From Halanaerobium saccharolyticum (GTDB lineage: Bacteria; Bacillota; Halanaerobiia; Halanaerobiales; Halanaerobiaceae): DNA of 64,000 bases. Below, in pieces: positions 35,570 through 43,814 of this stretch. Numbering within the stretch: the first letter of the stretch is position 1; every line of letters begins with the position of its first letter. The stretch covers positions 124,001 to 188,000 of the forward strand of contig NZ_SNWX01000002.1 of NCBI RefSeq assembly GCF_004362045.1. The letters run 5' to 3'. The position numbers and the translations under genes are program-made. Below the pieces are notes generated by a model. That model did no database searches, was not told the DNA's origin, and was given only the letters and a program-made list of their open reading frames with translations.

Positions 35570-36508
35570 ATGAAAGCTATTGTTATTGATCAATATGGTG
35601 ATAAAGACGAACTAAAAGAAAAAGAATTACCAAAACCAGAACCTGGAGCGGATGAGCTATTAATTGAAGTCCATGCAGCAGCCGTTAATCCTATCGACTG
35701 GAAGCTAAGATATGGTTATCTAAAAGAAAAATTACCTTTTGATTTCCCTATTGTTCTGGGGTGGGATGCAAGCGGAATAGTTAAAGAAACTGGCAAAGAT
35801 GTATCTTCTTTTGAGAAAGGAGATCGAGTTTTTGTTAGACCTGAACTCACAAATCGGGGCACCTATGCTGAATATACGACTGCCAGGGAAGATCTGGTAG
35901 CCAGAATGCCGGATAACATTGATTTTAAAGAAGCAGCTGCAGTACCCCTTGCCGGGCTAACTGCTTATCAATGTCTGGCAGATGTTGGGAAACTAGTTTC
36001 AGGCAGCAAAGTATTGATTCACGCTGGTGCTGGTGGTGTTGGTAGTTTTGCTATTCAAATAGCCAAAAATCTGGGTGCTTATGTTGCAACTACAGGCAGC
36101 ACCAAAAATGTAGAATTTTTAAAATCCCTGGGAGCTGATGAGGTCATTGATTATACAAAAGATGACTTTTCTGAGGTATTAGAGGATTATGACTTTGTTC
36201 TTGATTCTCTTGGAGGAGAAATACAGGAAAAAAGCTTCAATATTCTCAAACAGGGTGGAATGCTGGTTTCAATTGTTGAAGAACCTGATCAGGAAAAAGC
36301 CGACAAAATGGGTGTTACCGCTGAGCTGCACTGGCTAATACCTGATGGAGAAGAACTTGCTGCTCTGGCTGGAATGATGAAAAATGAAACTTTAAAACCT
36401 GTTGTAGGATCAGTTTTTCCTTTTTCAGAACAGGGGCTTAAAGATGCGCATGAGTTAAGTGAAACTCATCATGCCAGAGGAAAAATCATTATTGAAATTC
36501 GGACCTGA
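35570..36508 (+). CDS. NADP-dependent MDR-family oxidoreductase (quinone oxidoreductase-like)
   Basis: A 312-residue zinc-independent medium-chain dehydrogenase. The GroES-like N-terminal domain (MKAIVIDQYGDKDEL, AAAVNPIDWKLRYG, GWDASGIV) and the Rossmann domain with AGAGGVGSFAIQIAKNLGA are clear; no zinc-ligand cysteines are seen. It resembles quinone or enone reductases. The C-terminal HHARGKIIIEI is a family ending. ATG 35570 lies after AGAAGG; the ORF's upstream GTG is part of the ribosome site. The natural electron acceptor is unknown; proximity to rubrerythrin and superoxide reductase hints at a stress role. Confidence 0.87.
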   Translation: MKAIVIDQYGDKDELKEKELPKPEPGADELLIEVHAAAVNPIDWKLRYGYLKEKLPFDFPIVLGWDASGIVKETGKDVSSFEKGDRVFVRPELTNRGTYAEYTTAREDLVARMPDNIDFKEAAAVPLAGLTAYQCLADVGKLVSGSKVLIHAGAGGVGSFAIQIAKNLGAYVATTGSTKNVEFLKSLGADEVIDYTKDDFSEVLEDYDFVLDSLGGEIQEKSFNILKQGGMLVSIVEEPDQEKADKMGVTAELHWLIPDGEELAALAGMMKNETLKPVVGSVFPFSEQGLKDAHELSETHHARGKIIIEIRT

Positions 36509-36661
36509 CTTTAGTTGAAAATTTTCTTTGCCGGCTCTAGCAAGTTGAGAATAATAATTAAAAAAAGATTAAAATTAAGTTAAAATTTAGCTTTTTTAAA
36601 TTTTAAAGCAGGAAAATTGCTTTTTAAATAGAAAGAATATATATAAGAGAAAGTATTCTGT

Positions 36662-36683
36662 TTTACTGAAATTTGTCAGTAAA
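36662..36683. promoter_or_regulatory. palindrome directly upstream of the rubrerythrin promoter
   Basis: TTTACTGA-aatttg-TCAGTAAA, perfect 8-bp arms, ending 5 bp before the -35 box. Position and symmetry suggest a regulator-binding site; it does not match the PerR consensus. Confidence 0.5.
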
Positions 36684-36688
36684 TGTTC

Positions 36689-36718
36689 TTGACAGGGCTT
36701 ATTTTAGAATGATATACT
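36689..36718 (+). promoter_or_regulatory. rubrerythrin promoter
   Basis: TTGACA (36689-36694), 18-bp spacer, TATACT (36713-36718). Confidence 0.8.
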
Positions 36719-36759
36719 GTTAATAGTAATAATTATTAATAATTGGAGGTATGCAAAAA

Positions 36760-37332
36760 ATGGTAAAGAATGATCAAACAGCTCAAAATTTACGTTCTGC
36801 ATATGCTGGAGAAAGTATGGCTTATCAGCGCTACATAGCCTGGGGCAGAAAAGCAAAAGAAGAAGGTTTCGAAAATGTAGCTTTACTTTTTAAAGCGATC
36901 GCGAATGCTGAACAGGTTCATGCTGGAAATCACTTTGAAGCACATGGAAATGTTGATGGTGGCTTTTTAGTTGCTGGTGGTGGAGAATTTGGTTATGGAA
37001 CAACCTCCGAAAATCTTGTTGGAGCTATTGCGGGTGAAGAAGGCGAAATTGAGCAGATGTATCCTTCCTATAGTTTAGTTGCTAAAGATCAGGGAGAGTC
37101 TGATGCAGTGCGTTCATTCCATTATTCATTAGAGGCAGAGCAGATCCATGCTAAACTTTTCAGAAATGCTAAAGAACATGTTGATAATGGTGAAGACATT
37201 GAATTAGAATATGTTAGTATCTGTCAGGTTTGTGGCCACACAGTTGTTGATGATGTACCGGATAAATGTCCAGTTTGTGGAGAGCCTAAGTCTAAATTTA
37301 GAAAGTTTACCAAACAAATAGTTGCTGAGTAA
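36760..37332 (+). CDS. rbr: rubrerythrin
   Basis: A 190-residue peroxidase of anaerobes reducing hydrogen peroxide with electrons from rubredoxin. The ferritin-like di-iron domain has E-x6-Y patterns (AYAGESMAYQRY, NAEQVHAGNH, IAGEEGEIEQMY, LEAEQIHAKLF). The C-terminal rubredoxin domain has two C-x2-C pairs (ICQVCGH, KCPVCGE). ATG 36760 is 9 nt after GGAGGT; ATG 36751 abuts that site. The superoxide reductase gene follows by 87 bp with an imperfect hairpin (AAATCACTTTC/GAAAGTTGATTT) between, so the two form an oxygen-defence unit. Confidence 0.97.
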   Translation: MVKNDQTAQNLRSAYAGESMAYQRYIAWGRKAKEEGFENVALLFKAIANAEQVHAGNHFEAHGNVDGGFLVAGGGEFGYGTTSENLVGAIAGEEGEIEQMYPSYSLVAKDQGESDAVRSFHYSLEAEQIHAKLFRNAKEHVDNGEDIELEYVSICQVCGHTVVDDVPDKCPVCGEPKSKFRKFTKQIVAE

Positions 37333-37419
37333 TTAATTTGGGTTTCTTAAATCACTTTCAGTTGAGAAAGTTGATTTGTTTAATTAAATAATCATCAAAA
37401 CTATAAGGAGGAATTTTTA

Positions 37420-37776
37420 ATGGGTTACTATGATCTTAAAAAGTTGGAAAACACTGGTGAAGACAAGACAGCCTTAGAGAAAAAACATGTTCCTTATATT
37501 CAATGTCCTGATAAAGTTCAAAAAGGCGAATATTTTGAAGTAACAGTTACTTTTGGTAAGGAAATTACTCATCCAATGGGACCAGATCACTATATTCAGT
37601 ATTTTGATCTTTATGCTGATTATGCAAGTCTTGCAAGAGTTGACTTTACACCTGAAATGAAGGCGGAAGCTACCTTAACTCTTAAGCTAGAGGAATCCTG
37701 TGATTTAAATGTATATGCATTCTGTAATTTACATGATCACTGGGAAGGTTCCAAATCAATTGAAGTTGTAGAGTAA
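37420..37776 (+). CDS. superoxide reductase (neelaredoxin / class II desulfoferrodoxin)
   Basis: A 118-residue single-iron superoxide reductase, converting superoxide to hydrogen peroxide without releasing oxygen. Iron ligands are visible: His in EKKHVPYIQ, two His in THPMGPDHYIQ, and Cys and His in CNLHDHW; the catalytic Glu/Lys is in LEKKHVP. The N-terminal desulforedoxin domain is absent, so this is the short class. Its product is the substrate of the upstream rubrerythrin. AGGAGG precedes ATG 37420. Confidence 0.96.
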   Translation: MGYYDLKKLENTGEDKTALEKKHVPYIQCPDKVQKGEYFEVTVTFGKEITHPMGPDHYIQYFDLYADYASLARVDFTPEMKAEATLTLKLEESCDLNVYAFCNLHDHWEGSKSIEVVE

Positions 37777-37804
37777 AAGCAAAATAAAATTTAAGTACTT
37801 AATC

Positions 37805-37828
37805 ACCGCCCCCAGTGGGCGGTTTTTT
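37805..37828 (+). terminator. terminator after the superoxide reductase gene
   Basis: ACCGCCC-ccagt-GGGCGGT then TTTTT. Confidence 0.92.
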
Positions 37829-37857
37829 CTATTTCTAAAGAAAATTTTAAAAAAAGA

Positions 37858-37886
37858 TTTACAAAGCAGAGCTGATCTGTTATAAT
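37858..37886 (+). promoter_or_regulatory. psuK-psuG promoter
   Basis: TTTACA (37858-37863), 17-bp spacer, perfect TATAAT (37881-37886). Confidence 0.75.
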
Positions 37887-37928
37887 TAACCTAAACTAAA
37901 ATTTAGATAAGTAAATAAATATTTAAAA

Positions 37929-39077
37929 ATGGAGGTGCTGGCAATAGAAAACTTAACTGAAAGGGAAAAGGAAGTTCTGGGGCTAATCAAAAAAGATGCC
38001 ACAGTCAGCAGAGAAGAGATAGCAGATCAGCTTGCTATTTCCGAATCGGCTGTAGGCACCTATATTCATCATTTGAGCAGTAAAGGCTATCTTCTGGGCC
38101 GGGGATATATAACTGCTCCCGAAAAAAAGGTAGTTGTTATTGGGGGGGCCAATCTTGATATCAAAGGTTACAGCCCCAATTATATCAGGGGAAGCTCCAG
38201 TCCGGGCTGGATAGAAGAAAGTTCTGGTGGAGTTGGGCGAAATATTGCAGAAGATCTGGCACTCTTGGGACAGGACGTGGTTCTCCTGACCACAATCAGC
38301 AGTGATCACTTTGGGCAAAAATTAAAAGACGAAACAAAAGATGTTGGGGTTGATATTTCACACTTCAAAATCACCTCAGCTCAGGATTATAAGACAGGAG
38401 TTTATCTTGCTCATCTTGATCAAAATGGAGATTTAATCGGAGCTGTAAATGATATGCGGATTTTAAAGGAAATTGACCGTAATTATCTGCAGGAAAAGAG
38501 AAAAATTATTGAAACTTCGGCTATGATAATTTTTGATACAAATTTAGAGCAGAGTACTATTGATTTTTTAGTTGAGCTGTGTTCAGAAAAAAAGATGATA
38601 AAAATTGCTGATGCGGTTTCAGTCGAAAAGGCGCTTAAATTAAAAGATAGGTTAGAATCTCTTGATTATCTAAGAGGGAATCTGGATGAAATCGAAGTAG
38701 CAATGAATATTGTTAAAATTGAAGAAACTGAGAAAGCTCAAAAACTAAAGCTAACTGATAGAATTGACCGGATTAAGAATTATTACGAAAAGAATGAATA
38801 TCTACCGGAGCTTGTGATTAGTACTGGTAAAGATGGTGCCTATCATCTCAGCCATCAGGAGGGTAATGTTACATTAAAGCATTTTAAGGCAGTAGAAATT
38901 GACAGTGAAGAAATTGTCGAAACAACTGGTGCGGGAGATGCACTTACAGCAGGCCTGGCAGCAGGACTAATGAATAAATTTGCTGTGGCCGAAGCTATAG
39001 AACTGGGAATTAAAGCCTCTGCCCTGACGGTGAAATCCGAATTGACCTGTAATCCTGACCTGGCAGAGTTAAAATAA
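37929..39077 (+). CDS. psuK: pseudouridine kinase with N-terminal HTH (PfkB family)
   Basis: A 382-residue two-domain protein. Residues 5-58 form a winged HTH (LTEREKEVLGLIKKDATVSREEIADQL, SAVGTYIHHLSSKGYL). The rest is a PfkB kinase: VVIGGANLDIKGYS, SSGGVGRNIAEDLALLG and the catalytic TTGAGDALTAGLAAG. It phosphorylates pseudouridine to pseudouridine-5'-phosphate for PsuG, encoded 39 bp later; the HTH may regulate the operon. The start is ambiguous: ATG 37929 shares its G with the GGAGGTG ribosome site, so initiation might instead occur at ATA 37944, 7 nt after that site. Confidence 0.92.
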   Translation: MEVLAIENLTEREKEVLGLIKKDATVSREEIADQLAISESAVGTYIHHLSSKGYLLGRGYITAPEKKVVVIGGANLDIKGYSPNYIRGSSSPGWIEESSGGVGRNIAEDLALLGQDVVLLTTISSDHFGQKLKDETKDVGVDISHFKITSAQDYKTGVYLAHLDQNGDLIGAVNDMRILKEIDRNYLQEKRKIIETSAMIIFDTNLEQSTIDFLVELCSEKKMIKIADAVSVEKALKLKDRLESLDYLRGNLDEIEVAMNIVKIEETEKAQKLKLTDRIDRIKNYYEKNEYLPELVISTGKDGAYHLSHQEGNVTLKHFKAVEIDSEEIVETTGAGDALTAGLAAGLMNKFAVAEAIELGIKASALTVKSELTCNPDLAELK

Positions 39078-39116
39078 GCTACAGATAATGTCAATTAAAA
39101 AAATGGAGGTAATATA

Positions 39117-40034
39117 ATGAAAAGTTTAGAAAACTATTTAGAAATCAAAGGTGAAGTAAGAGAGGCACTTAAAGCAGGTAGACCTGTTGTGGCCCTGGAG
39201 TCAACAATTATTGCTCATGGAATGCCTTATCCGCAGAATATAGAAACAGCTTTAGAAATTGAAGAGATTATTAGAGCCAATGGTGCGCTTCCCGCAACAA
39301 TTGGAATTATAGATGGTAAAATTAAAATTGGTTTAACCAAAGAAGAGGTAGAATTTTTAGGAGAGTCGGACGAAATTGTAAAGGTCAGCCGTCGGGATCT
39401 ACCGGTAGTATTGGCCGAAAAAAAACATGGTGCAACTACAGTTGCTGGAACAATGATTGCGGCCGAACTGGCTGGAATTAAGATTTTTGTGACCGGTGGG
39501 GTCGGAGGTGTACATCGGGGTGCTGAAGAGAGCTTTGATATTTCTGCTGACTTAGAGGAATTGAAAAAAACTTCCGTTGCTGTAATTGCAGCAGGAGCTA
39601 AATCAATACTTGATCTTGGTTTAACCCTGGAGAAATTGGAAACCTTTGGAGTGCCAGTTCTTGGCTATCAAACTAAAGAACTGCCGGCATTTTACAGCCG
39701 TCACAGCGGATTTGATTGTGATTACAAATTGGATAGCCCGGAACAGGCAGCAGATGTCTTAAAAGCAAAGTGGGAACTCGGATTAGACGGTGGAGTTTTA
39801 ATTGCTAATCCAGTTCCAGAAGCAGATGAGATTGAATACTCAGTAATCAATGAAAAAATTGAACAGGCTTTAGCAGAAGCTGAAGATCAGGAAATTAGTG
39901 GTAAGGAATTGACTCCTTTTTTACTGGATAGAATTAAAGAAATTACAGATGGTCAGAGTTTAGTAACCAATATTGCCCTGGTTAGAAATAATGCGGTAGT
40001 TGGTGCAAAAATAGCAAAAGCTTTTTCCAGCTAA
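39117..40034 (+). CDS. psuG: pseudouridine-5'-phosphate glycosidase
   Basis: A 305-residue enzyme splitting pseudouridine-5'-phosphate into uracil and ribose-5-phosphate. Family motifs: ALESTIIAHGMPYPQN, PATIGIIDGKIKIGL, KHGATTVAGTMIAAELAGI, FVTGGVGGVHRGAE and LIANPVPE. It works with the kinase encoded just upstream in salvage of modified RNA nucleosides. ATG 39117 follows GGAGGT. A terminator nested in a larger foldback ends the unit. Confidence 0.96.
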   Translation: MKSLENYLEIKGEVREALKAGRPVVALESTIIAHGMPYPQNIETALEIEEIIRANGALPATIGIIDGKIKIGLTKEEVEFLGESDEIVKVSRRDLPVVLAEKKHGATTVAGTMIAAELAGIKIFVTGGVGGVHRGAEESFDISADLEELKKTSVAVIAAGAKSILDLGLTLEKLETFGVPVLGYQTKELPAFYSRHSGFDCDYKLDSPEQAADVLKAKWELGLDGGVLIANPVPEADEIEYSVINEKIEQALAEAEDQEISGKELTPFLLDRIKEITDGQSLVTNIALVRNNAVVGAKIAKAFSS

Positions 40035-40041
40035 TCTACAT

Positions 40042-40157
40042 GCCGAGCACCACTTGATTTATGTCAATGATTGTCGAAAACCACCGTTAATCCGGTGGTT
40101 TTAATTAATTTAAGGACTTTATTGACAAAAGTCGACATAAATCGGGTGGTACACGGT
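40042..40157. repeat. 116-bp foldback element enclosing the psuG terminator
   Basis: Outer arms 40050-40065 and 40134-40149 pair over 16 positions (14 Watson-Crick, two G-U). They extend outwards imperfectly to TGCCGAGCACCAC and GTGGTACACGGTA (10 of 13 inverted matches). Inside are the terminator hairpin and a second small stem, GACTTT (40115-40120) / AAAGTC. The form recalls a MITE-like foldback or a structured RNA; I see no clear target duplication. Confidence 0.45.
40077..40102 (+). terminator. terminator after psuG
   Basis: AAAACCACCG-ttaatc-CGGTGGTTTT, perfect 10-bp stem ending in a T-run. Confidence 0.87.
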
Positions 40158-40200
40158 AGGAGTAAGTAGTGCTAAATTTATAATTTGTAAATTTACTTAA

Positions 40201-40229
40201 TTGATATAAAAAGTCTGTTGTGATAATAT
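40201..40229 (+). promoter_or_regulatory. predicted promoter of the peptide-transporter genes
   Basis: TTGATA (40201-40206), 17-bp spacer, TAATAT (40224-40229). Confidence 0.6.
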
Positions 40230-40272
40230 AAGTTAAAAGATAAAATGAGATTTATAATCAGGAAGTGAAAAA

Positions 40273-41217
40273 ATGCGAAATTATATAATAAAAAGGTTAC
40301 TGCTCTTGATTCCAATAATATTTATTGTAGCTGTAATTGCCTTTTTTATAACTAATTTAATGCCTGGTGATCCAGTTAGGGTTATTCTGGGTAATATGGC
40401 CACCGAGTCAGAAGTTGCCAGGTTGGAACAGAGTCTTGGTCTGGATCAGCCGCTAATTGTAAGGTTTTTTAAATGGCTGTCTAATATAATGAGAGGAAAC
40501 TTTGGGGAGTCATTTTATCTGCATGCTCCAGTTTCAGAAGTGCTACTTCAGCGGATTCAGCCGACTTTTTTAATTGCTGTTCTGGCTGAAATTTTAGGAA
40601 TCACTGGAGGTATGCTCCTGGGAATCCTGGCAGCAGCTAAACACAGAAAATTTTTAGATCAATTTTCAATAACTATTTCACTTTTTGGAATCTCTGTCCC
40701 CAGTTTCTGGCTGGCTTTAATTTTGATGTATCTTTTTTCAGTAAGGCTGGGTTGGTTTCCTGTTAGCGGTTATGAATCTTTTGCAGAAGCTGGATTGGGA
40801 ACCTTTCGCTATATAATTTTACCGGCTGTAACCCTTGCGTTTATGCAGGCTGGTTTGATAGCGAGAATGACCAGAAGTGCAATGCTGGACACACTTAAAC
40901 AGGATTATATTCGGACTGCAAAAAGTAAAGGGTTATCAACTAAAAGTATAGTTTTTAAACACGCACTTAAAAATTCTATGATGCCGGTGATTACAGTAAT
41001 TGGTCACAACTTTGCAGTGCTGCTGGGTGGAACCTGGATTGTAGAAACTATTTTTGTAATTCCAGGGACAGGTTTTATGGCAATTAATGCAATTATGCGC
41101 CGCGATATACCTATAATTCAGGCTTCAATTATTTTTGTAGCGGTAATTTATGTAATCTTAAATTTATTTGTAGATTTAAGTTATGCCTTTTTAAACCCAA
41201 AAATTCGTTATAATTAA
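40273..41217 (+). CDS. peptide/nickel-type ABC transporter permease (DppB/OppB family)
   Basis: A 314-residue inner-membrane protein with six predicted helices. It begins MRNYIIKRLLLLIPIIFIVAV and has the family segment NLMPGDPVRVILG, the EAA-loop region DYIRTAKSKGLSTKSIVFKHALKNS and the ending GTGFMAINAI. It forms the translocation pore with the permease encoded 13 bp downstream. Substrates of this family include peptides, nickel, and sugars; the binding protein does not settle which. ATPase genes that usually complete the operon are missing. Confidence 0.93.
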   Translation: MRNYIIKRLLLLIPIIFIVAVIAFFITNLMPGDPVRVILGNMATESEVARLEQSLGLDQPLIVRFFKWLSNIMRGNFGESFYLHAPVSEVLLQRIQPTFLIAVLAEILGITGGMLLGILAAAKHRKFLDQFSITISLFGISVPSFWLALILMYLFSVRLGWFPVSGYESFAEAGLGTFRYIILPAVTLAFMQAGLIARMTRSAMLDTLKQDYIRTAKSKGLSTKSIVFKHALKNSMMPVITVIGHNFAVLLGGTWIVETIFVIPGTGFMAINAIMRRDIPIIQASIIFVAVIYVILNLFVDLSYAFLNPKIRYN

Positions 41218-41230
41218 GGGGTAATAAAAA

Positions 41231-42073
41231 TTGCTTTTTCTAAAAAAATATAACAAATATAAGCACCCATATATTACCACATCGATAATCATTTTAATTA
41301 TTTTAATTTTTTTAAGTCTTTTTGCTCCGGTAATTACAGACTATAGTCCTGTCAGAAACCATCCCCGGGACAGACTTCAGCCACCTTCCAGGAAACATCT
41401 TCTGGGGACAGATCAATTTGGACGTGATGTTTTCACCAGGATTTTGTATGGTATTCGGGCTTCAATGCAGGTTGGTCTGGCAGTTGTAATATTAACTATG
41501 ATTACTGGTGGAATTGTTGGGATTGCAGCTGGATTTTATCCCCGAATTGATAAAGTAGTTATGCGATTTCTGGATGCAATGATGGCTTTTCCTGGCATAA
41601 TTATTGCAATTTCTCTGGCTGCTATTTGGGGGGCTGGTAAATTTAATATCATTCTGGCTTTGTCGTTTGCCTATTTTCCCAGGATGGCAAGAATTGTCCG
41701 CAGTTCAGTAATTTCGATTAAGGACCTGGACTATGTAGAATCTGCCCGGGCAGCAGGAGCTAGAGATTCAAGAATCATTTTAAAGCATATTCTAAAAAAT
41801 TCGGCATCTCCAATCATGGTTCAGGCTACTTTTAATTTTGCTTTAGCTATTTTGGATGAGGCGGCACTCAGCTTTTTGGGGGTCGGTATTATGCCGCCCA
41901 CTCCAAGTTTAGGAGCCATGGTAACAGATGCCAGATCATATATGGTAGTTGCACCCTGGATGATTTTAGCTCCAGGAATTATGATCATCCTTGCAGTTCT
42001 GTCTTTAAATTTATTGGGAGATGGACTGCGTGATCTGTTGGATCCGCATTTAAAAAATACAATCAAAAATTAA
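41231..42073 (+). CDS. peptide/nickel-type ABC transporter permease (DppC/OppC family)
   Basis: A 280-residue partner permease with six predicted helices. The family N-terminus is visible (PVRNHPRDRLQPPSRKHLLGTDQFGRDVFTRI in two parts), with the EAA loop DYVESARAAGARDSRIILKHILKNS and LDEAALSFLGVGIMPP. The start is TTG 41231 behind AAGGGG. It lies between the DppB-like gene and the binding-protein gene, all three within 3.4 kb and on one transcript. Confidence 0.93.
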   Translation: MLFLKKYNKYKHPYITTSIIILIILIFLSLFAPVITDYSPVRNHPRDRLQPPSRKHLLGTDQFGRDVFTRILYGIRASMQVGLAVVILTMITGGIVGIAAGFYPRIDKVVMRFLDAMMAFPGIIIAISLAAIWGAGKFNIILALSFAYFPRMARIVRSSVISIKDLDYVESARAAGARDSRIILKHILKNSASPIMVQATFNFALAILDEAALSFLGVGIMPPTPSLGAMVTDARSYMVVAPWMILAPGIMIILAVLSLNLLGDGLRDLLDPHLKNTIKN

Positions 42074-42085
42074 AGAGGTGGAAAA

Positions 42086-43666
42086 ATGAGAAAAGAAATA
42101 AAAATTACTTCAGTTGTTTTGTTGGTATTAATGTTTTCACTATTATTAAGTGGCAGTGTGCTGGCTCAGGAAGAAGAACGTTATGGTGGGACTCTCAATG
42201 CTGCTCTGCAGATGTCGGTAGCTCACCTTGACAGTGACAATTCTACTGATTCAATGATTACAGCTATGATGAATCATGTCTATGAGGGACTTTTTGAATT
42301 TGATAAAAATTTAAAGGTGCATCCCTACCTGGCTAAAAGCTATCAGGTAAGTGAGGGTGGCCTGGTTTATGAAGTTAAGTTAAGAGAAAATGTAATGATG
42401 CATAATGGACAGACTATGAATGCAGATGATGTCATTGCTTCCTTTAGAAGATGGCTGGAGATTAATAATGGGGGTAAGCTGGTTGCTCCCCACTTTGATC
42501 AGGTAGAAAAAATTGATCAATATAATATTAGATTTACATTTAAAGATCCATATGCTCCATTTTTGAATATTCTGGCCTCACCTGTATCCAATCAAAAATT
42601 TGTGGTGAGAGCAGAAGAGGTGGTAAAAGAATTTGGGACTGATATTATTGAGCGTCATGTTGGTACTGGACCTTACAAATATGAAGAATGGGTACCAGAT
42701 CAAAAACTTGTCTTAACCCGCTTTGAAGATTATACACCCAGTTCACGGGAAAGCTCATTTTTTGCGGGTGAGCGAATTCCATATTTAGATAAAATAGTGT
42801 TCAACTTTATTCCTGATGCTCAGGTTAGAGTTTCTGGAGTTCGAACAGGACAGTTCCAATTTGCAGAAGAGGTTCCACGAGAACAGTATCAGATCTTTAA
42901 GAGAAATGAGAATATAAAAAATGAAATTATTTATCCGGACCGGATGTCAATGTTGATTTTTAATAGTTCAGAAGCACCTTTTGACAATAAATATGCTCGC
43001 CGTGCGATTGCCTATGCACTTGATTTTGAGGAATTGGGATATGCAATGATTGGTGATACTCAGTTCTGGCGTCTGGAATCTGCTCTGCACGAAGAAGGAA
43101 ATCCCTGGCATGTTCCTGATGCAGGCGAAGGTATTTACGGAGTTTACGATCCAGAAAAGGCAAAACAACTGCTTGAGCAGGCAGGTTACAATGGTCAGCC
43201 GCTTGTTATTTTAAGTGGTCAGGATAATCAGATGGAAAGACAGGGAGCAATTGCAATTCAGGATCAGTTAGAGAAGATTGGTATTGAGGTTGAGCTGCAG
43301 CTGTTTGATCGTCCGACTGTGGTAGAAAAAAGATCGAAGCCTGATGGATGGCATATGCACCTTTCTCCATTCATTAAAGTAGTTCCCGATCCTCAGATTC
43401 ATCAGGGCTGGACAGGTACTAATAAATGGATTACCAACTGGGACAGTAAAGATTCCCGGCAGATGGATCAGATCTTTGCAGAAATGCTGAGAGAGGTTGA
43501 TTATGAGCAGAGATACAAAATTGTAGAAAGAATGCAGGCTGAACTCTGGGATTCTGTTCCCTATTTCAACATTTTAGATTACAGCCGTCTTCATATCAGG
43601 AGAACAGAACTTAAAAACTTCAAATCAGGCTGGCAGCCATTTTTCTGGAACACCTATCTGGAGTAA
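42086..43666 (+). CDS. extracellular solute-binding protein, family 5 (peptide type)
   Basis: A 526-residue periplasmic binding protein (SBP_bac_5). The signal peptide (about residues 1-27, VLLVLMFSLLLSGSVLA) ends in a type I cleavage site with no lipobox cysteine, consistent with a free periplasmic protein in a diderm cell. Core motifs: LDSDNSTDSMITAMMNHVYEGLFEFDKN, LAKSYQVSEGGLVYEVKLRENVMMHNG, NADDVIASFRRW, HVGTGPYKYEEW. It delivers its ligand to the two permeases upstream. Ligand unknown: peptides, opines and oligosaccharides are all possible in this family. Confidence 0.93.
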   Translation: MRKEIKITSVVLLVLMFSLLLSGSVLAQEEERYGGTLNAALQMSVAHLDSDNSTDSMITAMMNHVYEGLFEFDKNLKVHPYLAKSYQVSEGGLVYEVKLRENVMMHNGQTMNADDVIASFRRWLEINNGGKLVAPHFDQVEKIDQYNIRFTFKDPYAPFLNILASPVSNQKFVVRAEEVVKEFGTDIIERHVGTGPYKYEEWVPDQKLVLTRFEDYTPSSRESSFFAGERIPYLDKIVFNFIPDAQVRVSGVRTGQFQFAEEVPREQYQIFKRNENIKNEIIYPDRMSMLIFNSSEAPFDNKYARRAIAYALDFEELGYAMIGDTQFWRLESALHEEGNPWHVPDAGEGIYGVYDPEKAKQLLEQAGYNGQPLVILSGQDNQMERQGAIAIQDQLEKIGIEVELQLFDRPTVVEKRSKPDGWHMHLSPFIKVVPDPQIHQGWTGTNKWITNWDSKDSRQMDQIFAEMLREVDYEQRYKIVERMQAELWDSVPYFNILDYSRLHIRRTELKNFKSGWQPFFWNTYLE

Positions 43667-43724
43667 AATTTTTGTACCGGGTACTTGTAAATTATTGGGA
43701 ATAATTAAAATTGCATAAATAATA

Positions 43725-43770
43725 AAAGCAGCAGTCTTGAGGCTAGTTAAATTCCCCGGACTGCTGCTTT
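43725..43770. terminator. bidirectional terminator between convergent units
   Basis: AAAGCAGCAGTC (43725-43736) / GACTGCTGCTTT (43759-43770), perfect 12-bp stem with A-rich left and TTTAATATTTT right flanks. Confidence 0.88.
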
Positions 43771-43795
43771 AATATTTTATTTAAAAAAATGGACT

Positions 43796-43811
43796 CGCAA
43801 ACGGCAGCTGC
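43796..43811. repeat. short intergenic repeat, copy 1
   Basis: CGCAAACGGCAGCTGCAC resembles TCGGTAAACGGTAGGTGCAG at 45956-45975; both share AAACGG-Y-AG-S-TGCA and both lie next to terminators. Confidence 0.3.
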
Positions 43812-43814
43812 ACG

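Noticed and set aside
40141-40157. CGGGTGGTACACGG looks like a T-box antiterminator core (GGGTGGNACCGCG).
   Set aside because: It follows rather than precedes the terminator, no stem I or specifier loop is present, and its partner strand is the foldback arm 85 bp upstream.
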